From: Polaribacter sp. L3A8
Lineage (GTDB): Bacteria > Bacteroidota > Bacteroidia > Flavobacteriales > Flavobacteriaceae
Length of the DNA stretch: 64,000 nucleotides
Assembly: GCF_009796785.1 (NCBI RefSeq)
Contig: NZ_CP047026.1
Coordinates: 1,262,001 to 1,326,000 of the forward strand
Direction: 5' to 3'
In this document: positions 25,914-34,649 of the stretch, in pieces
How the letters are laid out: each line of letters starts with the position of its first letter
Numbering within the stretch: the first letter of the stretch is position 1
The notes under the pieces: generated by a model
What the model was told of the DNA's origin: nothing
The model's database searches: none
What the model saw: the letters and a program-made list of their open reading frames with translations, nothing else
Program-made: the position numbers and the translations under genes

Positions 25914-26708
25914 TTAAATTATAAAATTAATATACAAATATACAAATGGTGCTGCAAACAACAAACTATCTAATCTATCTAAAATACCACCATGACCAGG
26001 CATAATAGTACCACTATCTTTGATGTTGGCATACCTTTTAAATTTAGACTCTACTAAATCTCCTATAGTACCAATTACACTTACAATAACAGCAATTACT
26101 AACCAGTTTACTAAAGTAAAGTCTAAACAAAACTTACTAATAATAAAGGCTGCAATTAATGAAAAAATCAAACCTCCCAAAAATCCTTCTTGCGTTTTTT
26201 TAGGGGATACAGAAACAAATAATTTTCTTTTTCCGAAATTTTTACCCACCAAGAAAGCAAAGCTATCATTTACCCATATCATAACGAGAATAGCTATTAT
26301 TAACTGAGGATTGTAAACTCCTTTATGAATCGGTAAAAGCGTTAAAAATACCATAGAAAATACAGCATACCTTATTAGTAGGCCTAACTTAGAGCGATCA
26401 TCAGAAAAAGAGATTTCTTTTTTGGTAAATAAATTATAAATAAGAGATAAAGAAGAAATTATTGTAATTCCTAAAACGAATACAATTGCATAACTCTCTG
26501 GTCTTTTTAACATTAAAAATAATGCTAAACAAAAGAAAATATACCCAACAATACCTTTAAATTTAATTAGTTTAGAAAACTCCCAAACACATAATAAACC
26601 AAATATGGCAGTTAAAATAACATACGATTCCTTTGAAAAAAGAATCGCTGATAAAAAAATTAAAACGTAAATTATGCCTGAAAGACTCCTTCTTAAAAGG
26701 TTACTCAT
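25914..26708 (-). CDS. cdsA: Phosphatidate cytidylyltransferase
   Basis: 264 residues with seven or eight membrane segments. It makes CDP-diacylglycerol from phosphatidate and CTP, the entry point to phospholipid head groups. The family signature is near the C-terminus, with IKDSGTIMPGHGGILDRLDS. WVNDSFAFLVGKNFGKRKLF near 143-162 is the conserved cytidylyltransferase loop with its aspartate, and SPKKTQEGFLGG follows at about 166. It lies one base after the LUD-domain gene and 2 bases before psd. Confidence 0.95.
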   Translation of the reverse strand: MSNLLRRSLSGIIYVLIFLSAILFSKESYVILTAIFGLLCVWEFSKLIKFKGIVGYIFFCLALFLMLKRPESYAIVFVLGITIISSLSLIYNLFTKKEISFSDDRSKLGLLIRYAVFSMVFLTLLPIHKGVYNPQLIIAILVMIWVNDSFAFLVGKNFGKRKLFVSVSPKKTQEGFLGGLIFSLIAAFIISKFCLDFTLVNWLVIAVIVSVIGTIGDLVESKFKRYANIKDSGTIMPGHGGILDRLDSLLFAAPFVYLYINFII

Positions 26709-26709
26709 A

Positions 26710-27294
26710 TTATAAATCTTCTAATAGCAGCAAATATAAGTTTTTTGAGTTACTGTTGCCGTAGTTTAAGAAATTATCATCACTTTTATTGAGGTTATAA
26801 TTTTTAACAGAAGAGATATTTGTAGGCAAATCTCCCTTGTGATGTATATTAATGCCCGTTAAACCTTGCCTTCTATCTTTAACCAACTGACTTGTAGTTG
26901 CGTAAACAATAAAATTTTGTGGCATCTCAGATATTTTTGTACTTTTTAACTGTTTAGATGAAAATAAAATGTCTCCAGTATCAGCAATTAAATGTTCGCA
27001 ATTTAAGAAAACAGGTACGTCTATATGAAAGTTTTTATCTATTACCGCATCTTCTCTATCAAAAAAAGACGCTAGATGATTATCTAAGAGCGTTATTTGT
27101 TTCCAATTATTTTCTCTTAGAATATTTTTTAAGTTTTCTACAACTTCATTTTCTTTTAAACAATATAAAAACTTCCCTCCTTTTTCTACAAAATTATGCA
27201 CGAACAAGTCGTCCAAAGAAAGATCTACTTCTTGTTTTTGGATTTCCTTATCTTCCGTAACCGGTATATTGAATAACTTTTTAAAAAAATTCAT
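26710..27294 (-). CDS. LUD-domain protein (LutC/YkgG-like)
   Basis: 194 residues. The C-terminal half has the LUD-domain marks: FLNCEHLIADTGDILF near 91-106, FIVYATTSQLVKDRRQGL near 128-145 and the end LYLLLLEDL. LUD proteins take part in lactate oxidation (LutC) but also occur as solo proteins of unknown function. Here no lutA or lutB is nearby, and the gene heads the phospholipid operon, so lactate metabolism is not supported by context. Cytosolic. Confidence 0.8.
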   Translation of the reverse strand: MNFFKKLFNIPVTEDKEIQKQEVDLSLDDLFVHNFVEKGGKFLYCLKENEVVENLKNILRENNWKQITLLDNHLASFFDREDAVIDKNFHIDVPVFLNCEHLIADTGDILFSSKQLKSTKISEMPQNFIVYATTSQLVKDRRQGLTGINIHHKGDLPTNISSVKNYNLNKSDDNFLNYGNSNSKNLYLLLLEDL

Positions 27295-27320
27295 TTCATA
27301 AATATTTTATTTAAACCAAC

Positions 27321-27347
27321 TATCCTCGAGGCATCGCTTCGAGGATA
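27321..27347. other. Intercistronic hairpin between ftsH and the LUD gene
   Basis: TATCCTCGA (27321-27329) pairs with TCGAGGATA (27339-27347). There is no T run on the minus strand, so it is more likely an mRNA processing or stability element than a terminator. Confidence 0.5.
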
Positions 27348-27472
27348 ATTAATTTTATTTTGATATTAAGATCAAAATCAAAAAACTGCTTTTTAAATTA
27401 TCTTTTACAGTAATTCTATATAACAGAAACATCGATATATTATAACTACAAGTGTTTTTTGATTAAAGACAT

Positions 27473-29443
27473 TTATTTTTCAGTAGTAGTTTCTACTGGA
27501 GAAATATCTTTCTTTTCTTCAATTATTTCAGCTTGTACCTCATCAAAAGGTCTTTTTCCAAATATTTTTTCTAAATCATCTTTAAAGATCACTTCTTTCT
27601 CTAATAATAATTCGGCCAAAGTTGTTAACTTATCTCTATTATCCCCTAATATCTGAATAGCTCTTTCGTATTGAGCTTCAATCATTTTAGAAATTTCTTT
27701 GTCTATTTTCTTACCTGTTTCTTCACTATAAGGTTTTACAAAACCATCATTTCCAGAAGAATCATAATAAGTAATGTTTCCTAGCTCTTCATTTAATCCA
27801 TAAACGGTAACCATAGCCCTTGCTTGTTTGGTTACTTTTTCTAAATCACTTAAAGCTCCAGTAGAAATCTTATCAAACATTACTTTTTCTGCAGCTCTAC
27901 CTCCCATGGTAGCACACATTTCATCTAACATTTGTTCTGTTTGCACAATCATTCTTTCTGCTGGCAAATACCAAGCAGCTCCTAAAGATTGACCTCTTGG
28001 AACAATCGTTACTTTTACCAATGGTGCAGCGTGTTCTAGCATCCAACTAATCGTTGCATGCCCCGCTTCATGAAAAGCAATCACTTTTTTCTCACTAGGC
28101 GTAATTACTTTATTTTTCTTCTCTAAACCACCTACAATTCTATCTACAGCGTCTAAGAAATCTTGATGATGCACAGCTTTTTTACCATTTCGGGCAGCAA
28201 TTAAGGCAGCTTCATTACACATATTAGCAATATCTGCTCCAGAAAAACCAGGAGTTTGTTGCGCTAAGAAACCAATTTTAACATCTTCTGCTAATTTTAA
28301 TGGTTTAATATGAACTTCAAAAATTTCTTTTCTTTCGTTGATATTAGGTAAGTCTACATAAATTTGTCTATCAAAACGACCTGCACGCATTAACGCACTA
28401 TCTAAAACATCTGCTCTATTGGTTGCTGCTAATACAATAACATTTACATCGGTACCAAAACCATCCATTTCTGTTAGTAACTGATTCAACGTGTTTTCAC
28501 GTTCATCATTACCACCCGTCATACTATTTTTACCACGCGCTCTACCAATAGCATCAATTTCATCAATAAAAATAATAGAAGGCGATTTTTGAGCCGCTTG
28601 CTTAAACAAATCTCTTACACGAGAAGCACCTACACCTACAAACATTTCAACAAAATCTGAACCAGATAAAGAAAAGAAAGGAACATCTGCTTCACCTGCA
28701 ACCGCCTTAGCTAATAATGTTTTTCCTGTTCCTGGAGGTCCTACTAATAAAGCTCCTTTTGGAATCTTACCACCTAGCGAAGTATATTTTTCTGGATTTT
28801 TTAAGAAGTCTACAATTTCTTGTACTTCTTCTTTAGCACCTTCTAAACCTGCTACATTTGCAAACGTAGTTTTTACTTTAGTGTCTTTATCAAATAATTT
28901 AGCTTTCGATTTTCCGATACTAAAAATTTGACCTCCGCCACCAGATCCACCAGCACCACCAGACATTCTTTTCATAAAAAACAACCAAACTCCTATTAAT
29001 ATAATAAATGGTAAAAAGCCTAAAATAGTATCAAAAATACTTGTCTTATTCTCATTTTTTATATCAAAGTCTAAACCATTGGTTTGTCTAGATTTTTCTA
29101 TGTTATTTTCAAAATTTTGTAAATCACCAAAATTGTAATCATAAAAAGACGATCCCTGCGTATAAAAAGCTGAATTGATCATCTTTCTGTATCGCTCTTT
29201 CTTCTGAGCTTCTTTTTTGATATAAATTTGAGCGATATTGTTATTTAAAACAACAATTTTAGAAATATCATTTTCTTTTAATATCTCATTAAACTCATTT
29301 TTCGAAATGCTTTTAGTAGCTAAATCTCCGCTACTAAAAAACTGAAATGCCATTATTATAACAAATATTGCACCATATATCCAATATGCATTAAACTTAA
29401 ATTTAGGCATATTCGAATTACTATCTTTTTTTGAATCACTCAT
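27473..29443 (-). CDS. ftsH: ATP-dependent zinc metalloprotease FtsH
   Basis: 656 residues, typical. Two membrane segments (about 20-36 and 138-157) enclose a small periplasmic domain. A glycine-rich linker ([11 protein letters not shown]) leads to the AAA domain: Walker A GPPGTGKT (235-242), Walker [12 protein letters not shown], the second region of homology [20 protein letters not shown] and the [12 protein letters not shown] pore loop region. The protease has HEAGH at 458-462 as zinc ligands. It degrades membrane and unstable cytosolic proteins as a hexamer. The gene follows rsfS by 20 bases. Confidence 0.97.
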   Translation of the reverse strand: MSDSKKDSNSNMPKFKFNAYWIYGAIFVIIMAFQFFSSGDLATKSISKNEFNEILKENDISKIVVLNNNIAQIYIKKEAQKKERYRKMINSAFYTQGSSFYDYNFGDLQNFENNIEKSRQTNGLDFDIKNENKTSIFDTILGFLPFIILIGVWLFFMKRMSGGAGGSGGGGQIFSIGKSKAKLFDKDTKVKTTFANVAGLEGAKEEVQEIVDFLKNPEKYTSLGGKIPKGALLVGPPGTGKTLLAKAVAGEADVPFFSLSGSDFVEMFVGVGASRVRDLFKQAAQKSPSIIFIDEIDAIGRARGKNSMTGGNDERENTLNQLLTEMDGFGTDVNVIVLAATNRADVLDSALMRAGRFDRQIYVDLPNINERKEIFEVHIKPLKLAEDVKIGFLAQQTPGFSGADIANMCNEAALIAARNGKKAVHHQDFLDAVDRIVGGLEKKNKVITPSEKKVIAFHEAGHATISWMLEHAAPLVKVTIVPRGQSLGAAWYLPAERMIVQTEQMLDEMCATMGGRAAEKVMFDKISTGALSDLEKVTKQARAMVTVYGLNEELGNITYYDSSGNDGFVKPYSEETGKKIDKEISKMIEAQYERAIQILGDNRDKLTTLAELLLEKEVIFKDDLEKIFGKRPFDEVQAEIIEEKKDISPVETTTEK

Positions 29444-29463
29444 TTACTTATAAAATAAAAAAA

Positions 29464-29832
29464 TTAAACTGATTTTATCTCTGTAATTTTTGCATCACCC
29501 CAAAGACTTTCTATATCATAATACTCTCTAATGTGTTTTTGAAAAATATGAACAGCAACGTTTACATAATCCATTAAAACCCACTCAGAGTTGGTTTGGC
29601 CTTCTATGTGCCAAGGTTTGTCTTTAAGCTCTTTGCTAACTATTTTTTGAATAGAACCAGAAATTGCATTTACTTGTGTATTTGAGTTACCAGAGCAAAT
29701 TATAAAATAATCGCATACAGTATTCTCTATATCTCGTAAGTCTAATAATTGAATATTTTCCCCTTTAACTTCATCAATCCCTTTAATAATTAAAGCAATT
29801 AAATCATCTGTACTTACTTGTTTTTTTGTCAT
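29464..29832 (-). CDS. rsfS: Ribosome silencing factor RsfS
   Basis: 122 residues of the RsfS/Iojap family, which binds the large ribosomal subunit protein L14 and blocks subunit joining in starvation. Recognisable are IQLLDLRDIENTVCDYFIICSGNSNTQ (in two family blocks, near 22-48), the KPWHIEGQTNSEWVLMDY core and VHIFQKHIREYYDIESLWGDA at the end. It is the first gene of a pair with ftsH, and its promoter box lies 23 bases upstream. Confidence 0.95.
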   Translation of the reverse strand: MTKKQVSTDDLIALIIKGIDEVKGENIQLLDLRDIENTVCDYFIICSGNSNTQVNAISGSIQKIVSKELKDKPWHIEGQTNSEWVLMDYVNVAVHIFQKHIREYYDIESLWGDAKITEIKSV

Positions 29833-29854
29833 TAACTTTTTTCTATATTTAACG

Positions 29855-29862
29855 CAAAGTTA
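29855..29862 (-). promoter_or_regulatory. -7 promoter box of rsfS-ftsH
   Basis: On the minus strand this reads TAACTTTG, a perfect TAnnTTTG box, 22 bases before the rsfS start codon. Confidence 0.5.
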
Positions 29863-29919
29863 TTATTTTTTTGCGAGTATTTTGTGTATTATTACAGTTG
29901 TTTACACTTTATTTAACAC

Positions 29920-30651
29920 TTGAAAATAATCAAACTTAGTGCCACCGATTCTACAAATTCTTTTTTAAAGGATTTATCACGCAATTCTCCCTTAGAGAAT
30001 TACACTACTGTTGTTGCTATAAACCAAACAAAAGGTAGAGGTCAGCAACAAAGCAAATGGGTCTCAGAGCCTTATAAAAACCTAACATTCAGTATATTTA
30101 CTTCTTTTAACGATTTAAAAATAATTCATAAAAAATATTTAAATTTTGCCATTTCTTTGTCTATTTATGATGTTTTATTGGCGAACACTTTATCTAAAAT
30201 TGCTATAAAATGGCCTAACGACATTCTGTCAGCAAACCATAAAATTTGTGGAATTTTAATAGAAAATACTTTTTTTGGAGATAAAATTAAGAATTCTTTC
30301 ATAGGAATTGGCCTTAATGTGAATCAAGAGATTTTTCCAGAGCATTTAACTAATGCTACTTCTTTAAAATTAGAAACAGCAATCGAGTATAATTTAGACA
30401 CTTTACTAGATACTATTTTGGTAGCATTACAAAAGAACATAAAACTACTAGATGCTAAAGAATTTAATGTACTAGAAGAAAGATATTTAAGTGTTTTATA
30501 TAAAAGAAACATCCCTACTATGTTTAAAAATAGTAAGGATGAAATTTTTATGGGAATGATTTCTGGAGTTTCTGATTTCGGAAAATTACAAGTTCTTTTA
30601 GATGATGATGTTATAAAAGAATTCGGAATTAAAGAAATTTCTTTCCTTTAA
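29920..30651 (+). CDS. birA: Biotin--[acetyl-CoA-carboxylase] ligase
   Basis: 243 residues, the short form without the N-terminal DNA-binding domain, so it is a ligase and not a repressor. Motifs: IKLSATDSTNSFLKDL at the start, VAINQTKGRGQQQSKWVS (the biotin-binding GRGQ loop), NLTFSIF, IKWPNDILSANHKICGILIE with the active-site lysine. I accept the TTG start at 29920 because the first residues already belong to the fold and no ATG precedes them. The stop codon interlocks with that of the convergent SRPBCC gene. Confidence 0.93.
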   Translation: MKIIKLSATDSTNSFLKDLSRNSPLENYTTVVAINQTKGRGQQQSKWVSEPYKNLTFSIFTSFNDLKIIHKKYLNFAISLSIYDVLLANTLSKIAIKWPNDILSANHKICGILIENTFFGDKIKNSFIGIGLNVNQEIFPEHLTNATSLKLETAIEYNLDTLLDTILVALQKNIKLLDAKEFNVLEERYLSVLYKRNIPTMFKNSKDEIFMGMISGVSDFGKLQVLLDDDVIKEFGIKEISFL

Positions 30652-31037
30652 AGCTTCCCTATATTTTCTGTAAGTGTATCTACAAATTTTGTCAATGGTT
30701 TTTTAATCATCATAGACATCATTGCATTAAAATCACCATTAAATTTTAAAGATACTTCTGTTTTATTTTCTGATACCTCATTAATATCTGCCGCTAAAGT
30801 AAAAGGTAATTTACTACTTGCTGCACCTAATGTAATGTTAGAAAACTCAGTTTTTTCTTTTAACACCAATCTAATTTCTGGCATGCCTGGTAATCCAAAG
30901 ATAAAAGAATCTCCATCTACTTCAAACTTTTGAATATTCTCAGGCATTAATCCTTCAAAATTCTTTAAATCTGTAAAAAAAGTAAATACTTCTTCGGTAG
31001 GTTTTTCTATGGTAACTGTATTTCCGTTAATATTCAT
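30648..31037 (-). CDS. SRPBCC-family small protein
   Basis: 129 residues of the START/Bet v1-like SRPBCC fold: EKPTEEVFTFFTDLKNFEGLMPENI at the start (helix after strand 1), the alternating strands of the curved sheet, then the long C-terminal helix MMSMMIKKPLTKFVDTLTENI. Such domains bind hydrophobic ligands; no ligand can be named. The gene starts 9 bases after pyrE and is co-transcribed with it. Its stop codon overlaps the birA stop on the other strand. Confidence 0.8.
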   Translation of the reverse strand: MNINGNTVTIEKPTEEVFTFFTDLKNFEGLMPENIQKFEVDGDSFIFGLPGMPEIRLVLKEKTEFSNITLGAASSKLPFTLAADINEVSENKTEVSLKFNGDFNAMMSMMIKKPLTKFVDTLTENIGKL

Positions 31038-31046
31038 TTTTTCATT

Positions 31047-31688
31047 TTATTGTTTCCAGGTACTTGGGCTCTTTCTCCAATCGTTTAATGTTATCAACTC
31101 TTTATCTGTAATATAATTACTATCTAAAGCTTGTTCTAACAAGTTTTCGTAATTACTTAAAGTAGTTAATCGCACGTTTTTGTCTTCAAAATTCTTTGTA
31201 GCCACATCAAATCCATAAGAAAAAATTGCAACCATACCTTTAACAACTGCACCCGCTTCTTTTAAAGCTTCTACCGAGTTTAAGCTACTATTACCAGTAC
31301 TTATTAAATCTTCAATAACCACAACATTTTGCCCGCTGTCTAAATGCCCTTCAATTTGGTTCTTTCTACCATGTTTTTTTGGCTCTGGCCTTACATAAAT
31401 AAAAGGAACTCCTAATTCTTGAGCAACTAAAACTCCAATTGCAATTGCACCTGTAGCAACACCAGCAATTACATCTGGTTTACCGTATTCTAACTCTACA
31501 ATCTTTGCTATTTCTTCTTTTAAAAAAACACGAACTGGAGGATAGGATAGCGTTATTCTGTTATCACAATAAATTGGAGATTTCCAACCTGACGCCCAAT
31601 TAAAGGGATCATTTGGACTTAACTTTATTGCTTTTATTTGCAATAAAAGTTCAGCTGTTTTTTTTGCCGTATCTTTGTTTAAAATCAT
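31047..31688 (-). CDS. pyrE: Orotate phosphoribosyltransferase
   Basis: 213 residues from MILNKDTAKKTAELLLQ, converting orotate and PRPP to OMP in pyrimidine synthesis. Motifs: FNWASGWKSPIYCDNRITLS near 27-46, GVATGAIAIGVLVA, YVRPEPKKHGRKNQIEG (flexible loop with lysines) and the PRPP motif VVVIEDLISTGNS. A longer reading from 31736 is open, but it would start upstream of a perfect -7 box (31693-31700), so I choose 31688. The mRNA would then be nearly leaderless. It is divergent from the Nudix gene with only 7 bases between start codons. Confidence 0.93.
   Translation of the reverse strand: MILNKDTAKKTAELLLQIKAIKLSPNDPFNWASGWKSPIYCDNRITLSYPPVRVFLKEEIAKIVELEYGKPDVIAGVATGAIAIGVLVAQELGVPFIYVRPEPKKHGRKNQIEGHLDSGQNVVVIEDLISTGNSSLNSVEALKEAGAVVKGMVAIFSYGFDVATKNFEDKNVRLTTLSNYENLLEQALDSNYITDKELITLNDWRKSPSTWKQ
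31670..31677 (+). promoter_or_regulatory. -7 promoter box of the Nudix gene, inside pyrE
   Basis: TATCTTTG, a perfect TAnnTTTG box, lying in codons 4-7 of pyrE on the opposite strand and 18 bases before the Nudix start. Confidence 0.5.
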
Positions 31689-31692
31689 ATCG

Positions 31693-31700
31693 CAAATGTA
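31693..31700 (-). promoter_or_regulatory. -7 promoter box of pyrE, over the Nudix start codon
   Basis: On the minus strand it reads TACATTTG, a perfect TAnnTTTG box. It covers the Nudix ATG (31696-31698) and ends 4 bases before the pyrE start codon. Confidence 0.45.
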
Positions 31701-32292
31701 TAAAGTTTTTGTAAATGATAGCCCAATAATTATCACTTCTTCTACAAAAAAAGAAAATATTTTTCCTGTTTACAGTTTTAAGAATATTGTTTTTGATGAA
31801 ATCATTCAACAATTAAGCAATAAAGAACTACAAGGTATTAACTTATATTCAACTGACTTAGAGAATGATTGGAAATCTTTTTTAAGTAATATCAAGGTAA
31901 TTCCCGCCGCAGGCGGATTAGTACTAAATCCCAAAAATGAAATCTTATTTATTTTTAGAAATGGTGTTTGGGATTTACCAAAAGGTTGGATTGAAAAAGG
32001 CGAAACTATAGAAATAGCTGCTATTAGAGAGGTTAAAGAAGAATGTGGTATTGCTAACCTACACATTACAAAGCCCTTAATTACTACCTATCATATTTAT
32101 TTTCATAAAGGGATGAAGCTAAAACAAACCTATTGGTTTTTAATGACTTCTAAGTATAAGAAAGAATTAATACCGCAAACAGAAGAAGGAATTACCCAAG
32201 TTGCCTTTAAAAACGAAGCAGAAACCAAAGATGCTCTAACAAATTCTTACGCCAATATTCAATTAGTGTACGATACTTACAAAGAAGGATAG
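31696..32292 (+). CDS. Nudix hydrolase
   Basis: 198 residues from MYKVFVND. The Nudix box is complete: GWIEKGETIEIAAIREVKEE followed by CGI, fitting Gx5Ex7REUxEExGU, preceded by AAGGLVLNPKNEILFIFRNG. An N-terminal extension of about 65 residues precedes the box. The substrate, a nucleoside diphosphate linked to something, cannot be inferred. A start at the TTG in 31675 would lie inside the -7 box and is unlikely. It is divergent from pyrE; in flavobacteria I recall this pairing as common. Confidence 0.88.
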   Translation: MYKVFVNDSPIIITSSTKKENIFPVYSFKNIVFDEIIQQLSNKELQGINLYSTDLENDWKSFLSNIKVIPAAGGLVLNPKNEILFIFRNGVWDLPKGWIEKGETIEIAAIREVKEECGIANLHITKPLITTYHIYFHKGMKLKQTYWFLMTSKYKKELIPQTEEGITQVAFKNEAETKDALTNSYANIQLVYDTYKEG

Positions 32293-32310
32293 TTTTTTAA
32301 AAAAACCTAC

Positions 32311-32318
32311 TATCTTTG
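32311..32318 (+). promoter_or_regulatory. -7 promoter box of the SulP gene
   Basis: TATCTTTG, perfect TAnnTTTG, 24 bases before the start codon at 32343. Confidence 0.5.
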
Positions 32319-32342
32319 CCGACTCGAAAAAATCAACCAATT

Positions 32343-34235
32343 ATGACTGAGTTTATTAGAAAAATATTACCAAATGCAAAAGATGATGTCCTTGCAGGAA
32401 TAACCGTTTCCCTAGCAATGATACCAGAAGTTGTGGCTTTTGCCTTTGTAGCGCAAATAAGCCCAATAGTTGCTTTGTTTGGTGCTTTTGTAGTGGGAAT
32501 TATTTCTGCTAGTTTTGGAGGAAGACCTGGTTTAATCTCTGGAGCAGCAGGTGCAGTGGCTGTTATTTTTGTACATATGATACAAGAAGGACACGCAAAA
32601 GGCTTGTTATTTGACAATCCTGTAGAAAACATGGGGTACTTTTATCTCTTAGCTGCCGTAGTGTTAATGGGAATTATACAAATATTTGCAGGTGTCTTTA
32701 AACTAGGAAAATTTGTACGTTTAATTCCGCACCCAGTAATGATGGGCTTTGTAAACGGTTTGGCCATTGTTATTTTTATGGCACAATTAGGAATGTTTAA
32801 AGAGAATAAGAAAGATTTCTTCGGACAAAATATGCGTAAAACCGAATCGAAAGAATTGGTCTATAATGTATCTAACAACCAAGTAAAAGACTTAATGTCT
32901 GATACCGTTTTATTTACTATTGATGGAAAATCCGTAAAAAATAGTGCTACAAACCAAGAAGTATTTTTTGTTTCTGATGGACAAGTTTTTGACGTTAAAA
33001 CTAAAAAAGTAGTTTTTAATGCTTCGGATGAAGGCTTTTATGCTGTAAAAGATAGTGGTGTTGTAAAAACTACCATGCAAGGAGAATCCTTATATATAAT
33101 GATTGGTTTGGTGTTATTAACCATGTTCATTGTTTGGGGCTTACCTAAATTAACTACAAAAATACCTGCTGCATTAACAGCTATTTTAATTGTTACTTTA
33201 ATTTCAATCTTTACCGGATTGGGCTCTATTAATGTTGGCGATTTTATTAGAGATGGTGGTGGCGCAGGTTTAAACGGAATTGCAGAACTTTCTAAAAATT
33301 TAAACGTTTTAGAATTGTGGAGCAACCTTCCTTTTAATTTAGATACCTTAAAGTTTATTGCTCCTTATGCCTTTTTAGCGGCATCAGTTGGTTTAATAGA
33401 AACCTTGATGACCATGAATTTAGTGGACGAATTAACAGAATCTAGAGGTAACGGAAACAAGGAATGTATTGCGCAAGGTGCCGGAAACATTGTTAGTGGT
33501 GCTTTTGGTGGAACTGGTGGTTGTGGTATGATCGGACAAACCGTAATTAATATTAATGCTGGCGGACGTGGACGTTTATCGGGTATTATGATGGCATTAA
33601 CACTATTAACTTTTATTTTATTTGCTGATAAATATATAGAACAAGTACCCATTGCAGCGCTTGTTGGTGTTATGTTTATGATGGTTATAGAAACTTTTGC
33701 TTGGTCTAGTTTTAGAATTTTAAAGAAAATACCAATGTCTGATGCTGCGGTTTTAATCATTGTTTCTGCAGTAACCGTTTTCTTTGATTTAGCCATTGCA
33801 GTATTTGTAGGGGTTATTATTTCTGCTTTATCTTTTGCTTGGACAAGTGCTAAGAAAATTAGAGCTAGAAAACGTTTTAAAGCCGACGGAACAAAAATTT
33901 ACGAAATTTGGGGACCTCTTTTCTTTGGAAGTATTACTGCTTTTAATGAGAAGTTTGATATAAAAAATGATCCTGAAGTAGTAGAAATAGATTTTGTAGA
34001 AGCTCGTGTAACAGATCATTCTGCCATAGAAGCTATTTTTAATTTGGTTGAAAAATACCAAGCTGCAGGTAAAAAGATTACGCTAAAACATTTAAGTGAA
34101 GATTGTAAACTTATTTTATACAAATCGAGTCCTGTTTTTACGGATGTTATTTTAGAAGATATCGATGATCCGCGTTATCATTTAGCAGCGAATCCTGAAG
34201 ATTTTCCTAAACCATTAGGTGAGTATAAGTTTTAG
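32343..34235 (+). CDS. SulP-family anion transporter with STAS domain
   Basis: 630 residues from MTEFIRKILPNAKDDVLAGI. SulP marks: SLAMIPEVVAFAFVAQISPI (first helices, the motif after DVLAG) and GGRPGLISGAAGAVAVIFV, then GGTGGCGMIGQTVININAGG in the central block. The C-terminus is a STAS domain (YEIWGPLFFGSITAFNEKF, VVEIDFVEARVTDHSAIEAI). It moves sulfate, bicarbonate or another anion across the inner membrane. Unusual is a soluble insert of about 97 residues (151-247) between two membrane segments, made of short beta-like repeats. The start follows a -7 box; a strong terminator lies after the gene. Confidence 0.88.
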   Translation: MTEFIRKILPNAKDDVLAGITVSLAMIPEVVAFAFVAQISPIVALFGAFVVGIISASFGGRPGLISGAAGAVAVIFVHMIQEGHAKGLLFDNPVENMGYFYLLAAVVLMGIIQIFAGVFKLGKFVRLIPHPVMMGFVNGLAIVIFMAQLGMFKENKKDFFGQNMRKTESKELVYNVSNNQVKDLMSDTVLFTIDGKSVKNSATNQEVFFVSDGQVFDVKTKKVVFNASDEGFYAVKDSGVVKTTMQGESLYIMIGLVLLTMFIVWGLPKLTTKIPAALTAILIVTLISIFTGLGSINVGDFIRDGGGAGLNGIAELSKNLNVLELWSNLPFNLDTLKFIAPYAFLAASVGLIETLMTMNLVDELTESRGNGNKECIAQGAGNIVSGAFGGTGGCGMIGQTVININAGGRGRLSGIMMALTLLTFILFADKYIEQVPIAALVGVMFMMVIETFAWSSFRILKKIPMSDAAVLIIVSAVTVFFDLAIAVFVGVIISALSFAWTSAKKIRARKRFKADGTKIYEIWGPLFFGSITAFNEKFDIKNDPEVVEIDFVEARVTDHSAIEAIFNLVEKYQAAGKKITLKHLSEDCKLILYKSSPVFTDVILEDIDDPRYHLAANPEDFPKPLGEYKF

Positions 34236-34258
34236 TGGGAATAATAAATACAACATAA

Positions 34259-34294
34259 AAAAAAAGCTCAACTTTTAAAAGTTGAGCTTTTTTA
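34259..34294. terminator. Bidirectional terminator after the SulP gene
   Basis: AGCTCAACTTTT (34265-34276) and AAAAGTTGAGCT (34277-34288) form a perfect palindrome, extended by A and T tracts on both sides. Confidence 0.85.
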
Positions 34295-34323
34295 ATTTAA
34301 ACTAAGTTGATACTAACTGTATG

Positions 34324-34354
34324 TTGACAAGACTTCTTTTAAGTTCTATTTTTG
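34324..34354 (+). promoter_or_regulatory. Full promoter of a truncated ORF
   Basis: TTG (34324-34326), 20 bases, TATTTTTG (34347-34354): an ideal Bacteroidota promoter, with an ATG 17 bases later. Confidence 0.6.
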
Positions 34355-34371
34355 TCTAAAAAAATTATATT

Positions 34372-34464
34372 ATGAAACCAAATAAAAGAGGAAAAATTGT
34401 AAAATTTCACACACCAAATCATGATAAATATTCAGAGATATTACTCACCCTTTGTTATGAATAA
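34372..34464 (+). pseudogene. Truncated small ORF behind an intact promoter
   Basis: 30 residues starting MKPNKRGKIVKFHTPNHDKY, ending abruptly in LLTLCYE. The beginning resembles the conserved start of a small flavobacterial accessory protein (from memory, unverified), after which the usual continuation is missing. Its 3' end overlaps the convergent small gene at 34455-34649, consistent with a junction created by insertion or deletion. Probably a gene remnant; a genuine micro-protein cannot be excluded. Confidence 0.4.
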
Positions 34465-34649
34465 TGTAGATTTTTAATAGCAACTTTTCCGCTATAAAAA
34501 GATACAAACTCTATATCATTTAACGATTTGTCATATAAAGACGCAATAAGATACTTTCTAATTGCATCATCAACATTTCCCCCTCTTTCATTTCCCAAAT
34601 GAATTCCATTTTTAAATATTGCAAAAAGTTTTTTTCCTTCGTTATTCAT
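34455..34649 (-). CDS. Small hypothetical protein coupled to the HNH gene
   Basis: 64 residues, no family recognised. It begins MNNEGKKLFAIFKNGIHLGN, has a short helical middle (DDAIRKYLIASL) and ends in beta-like FVSFYSGKVAIKNLHYS. Its start codon overlaps the stop of the HNH frame by 4 bases, so it is built as the second gene of that unit. It could be a partner or immunity-like protein of the endonuclease, but nothing in the sequence proves this. Base composition is like its surroundings. Confidence 0.55.
   Translation of the reverse strand: MNNEGKKLFAIFKNGIHLGNERGGNVDDAIRKYLIASLYDKSLNDIEFVSFYSGKVAIKNLHYS

Noticed and set aside
31689..31736. Extended N-terminus for pyrE
   Set aside because: The extra residues lie upstream of a perfect -7 box and are not needed for the fold.
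34372..34464. Truncated ORF as a complete small gene
   Set aside because: It ends at the junction with the HNH unit and lacks a family match at this length, so a remnant is more likely.
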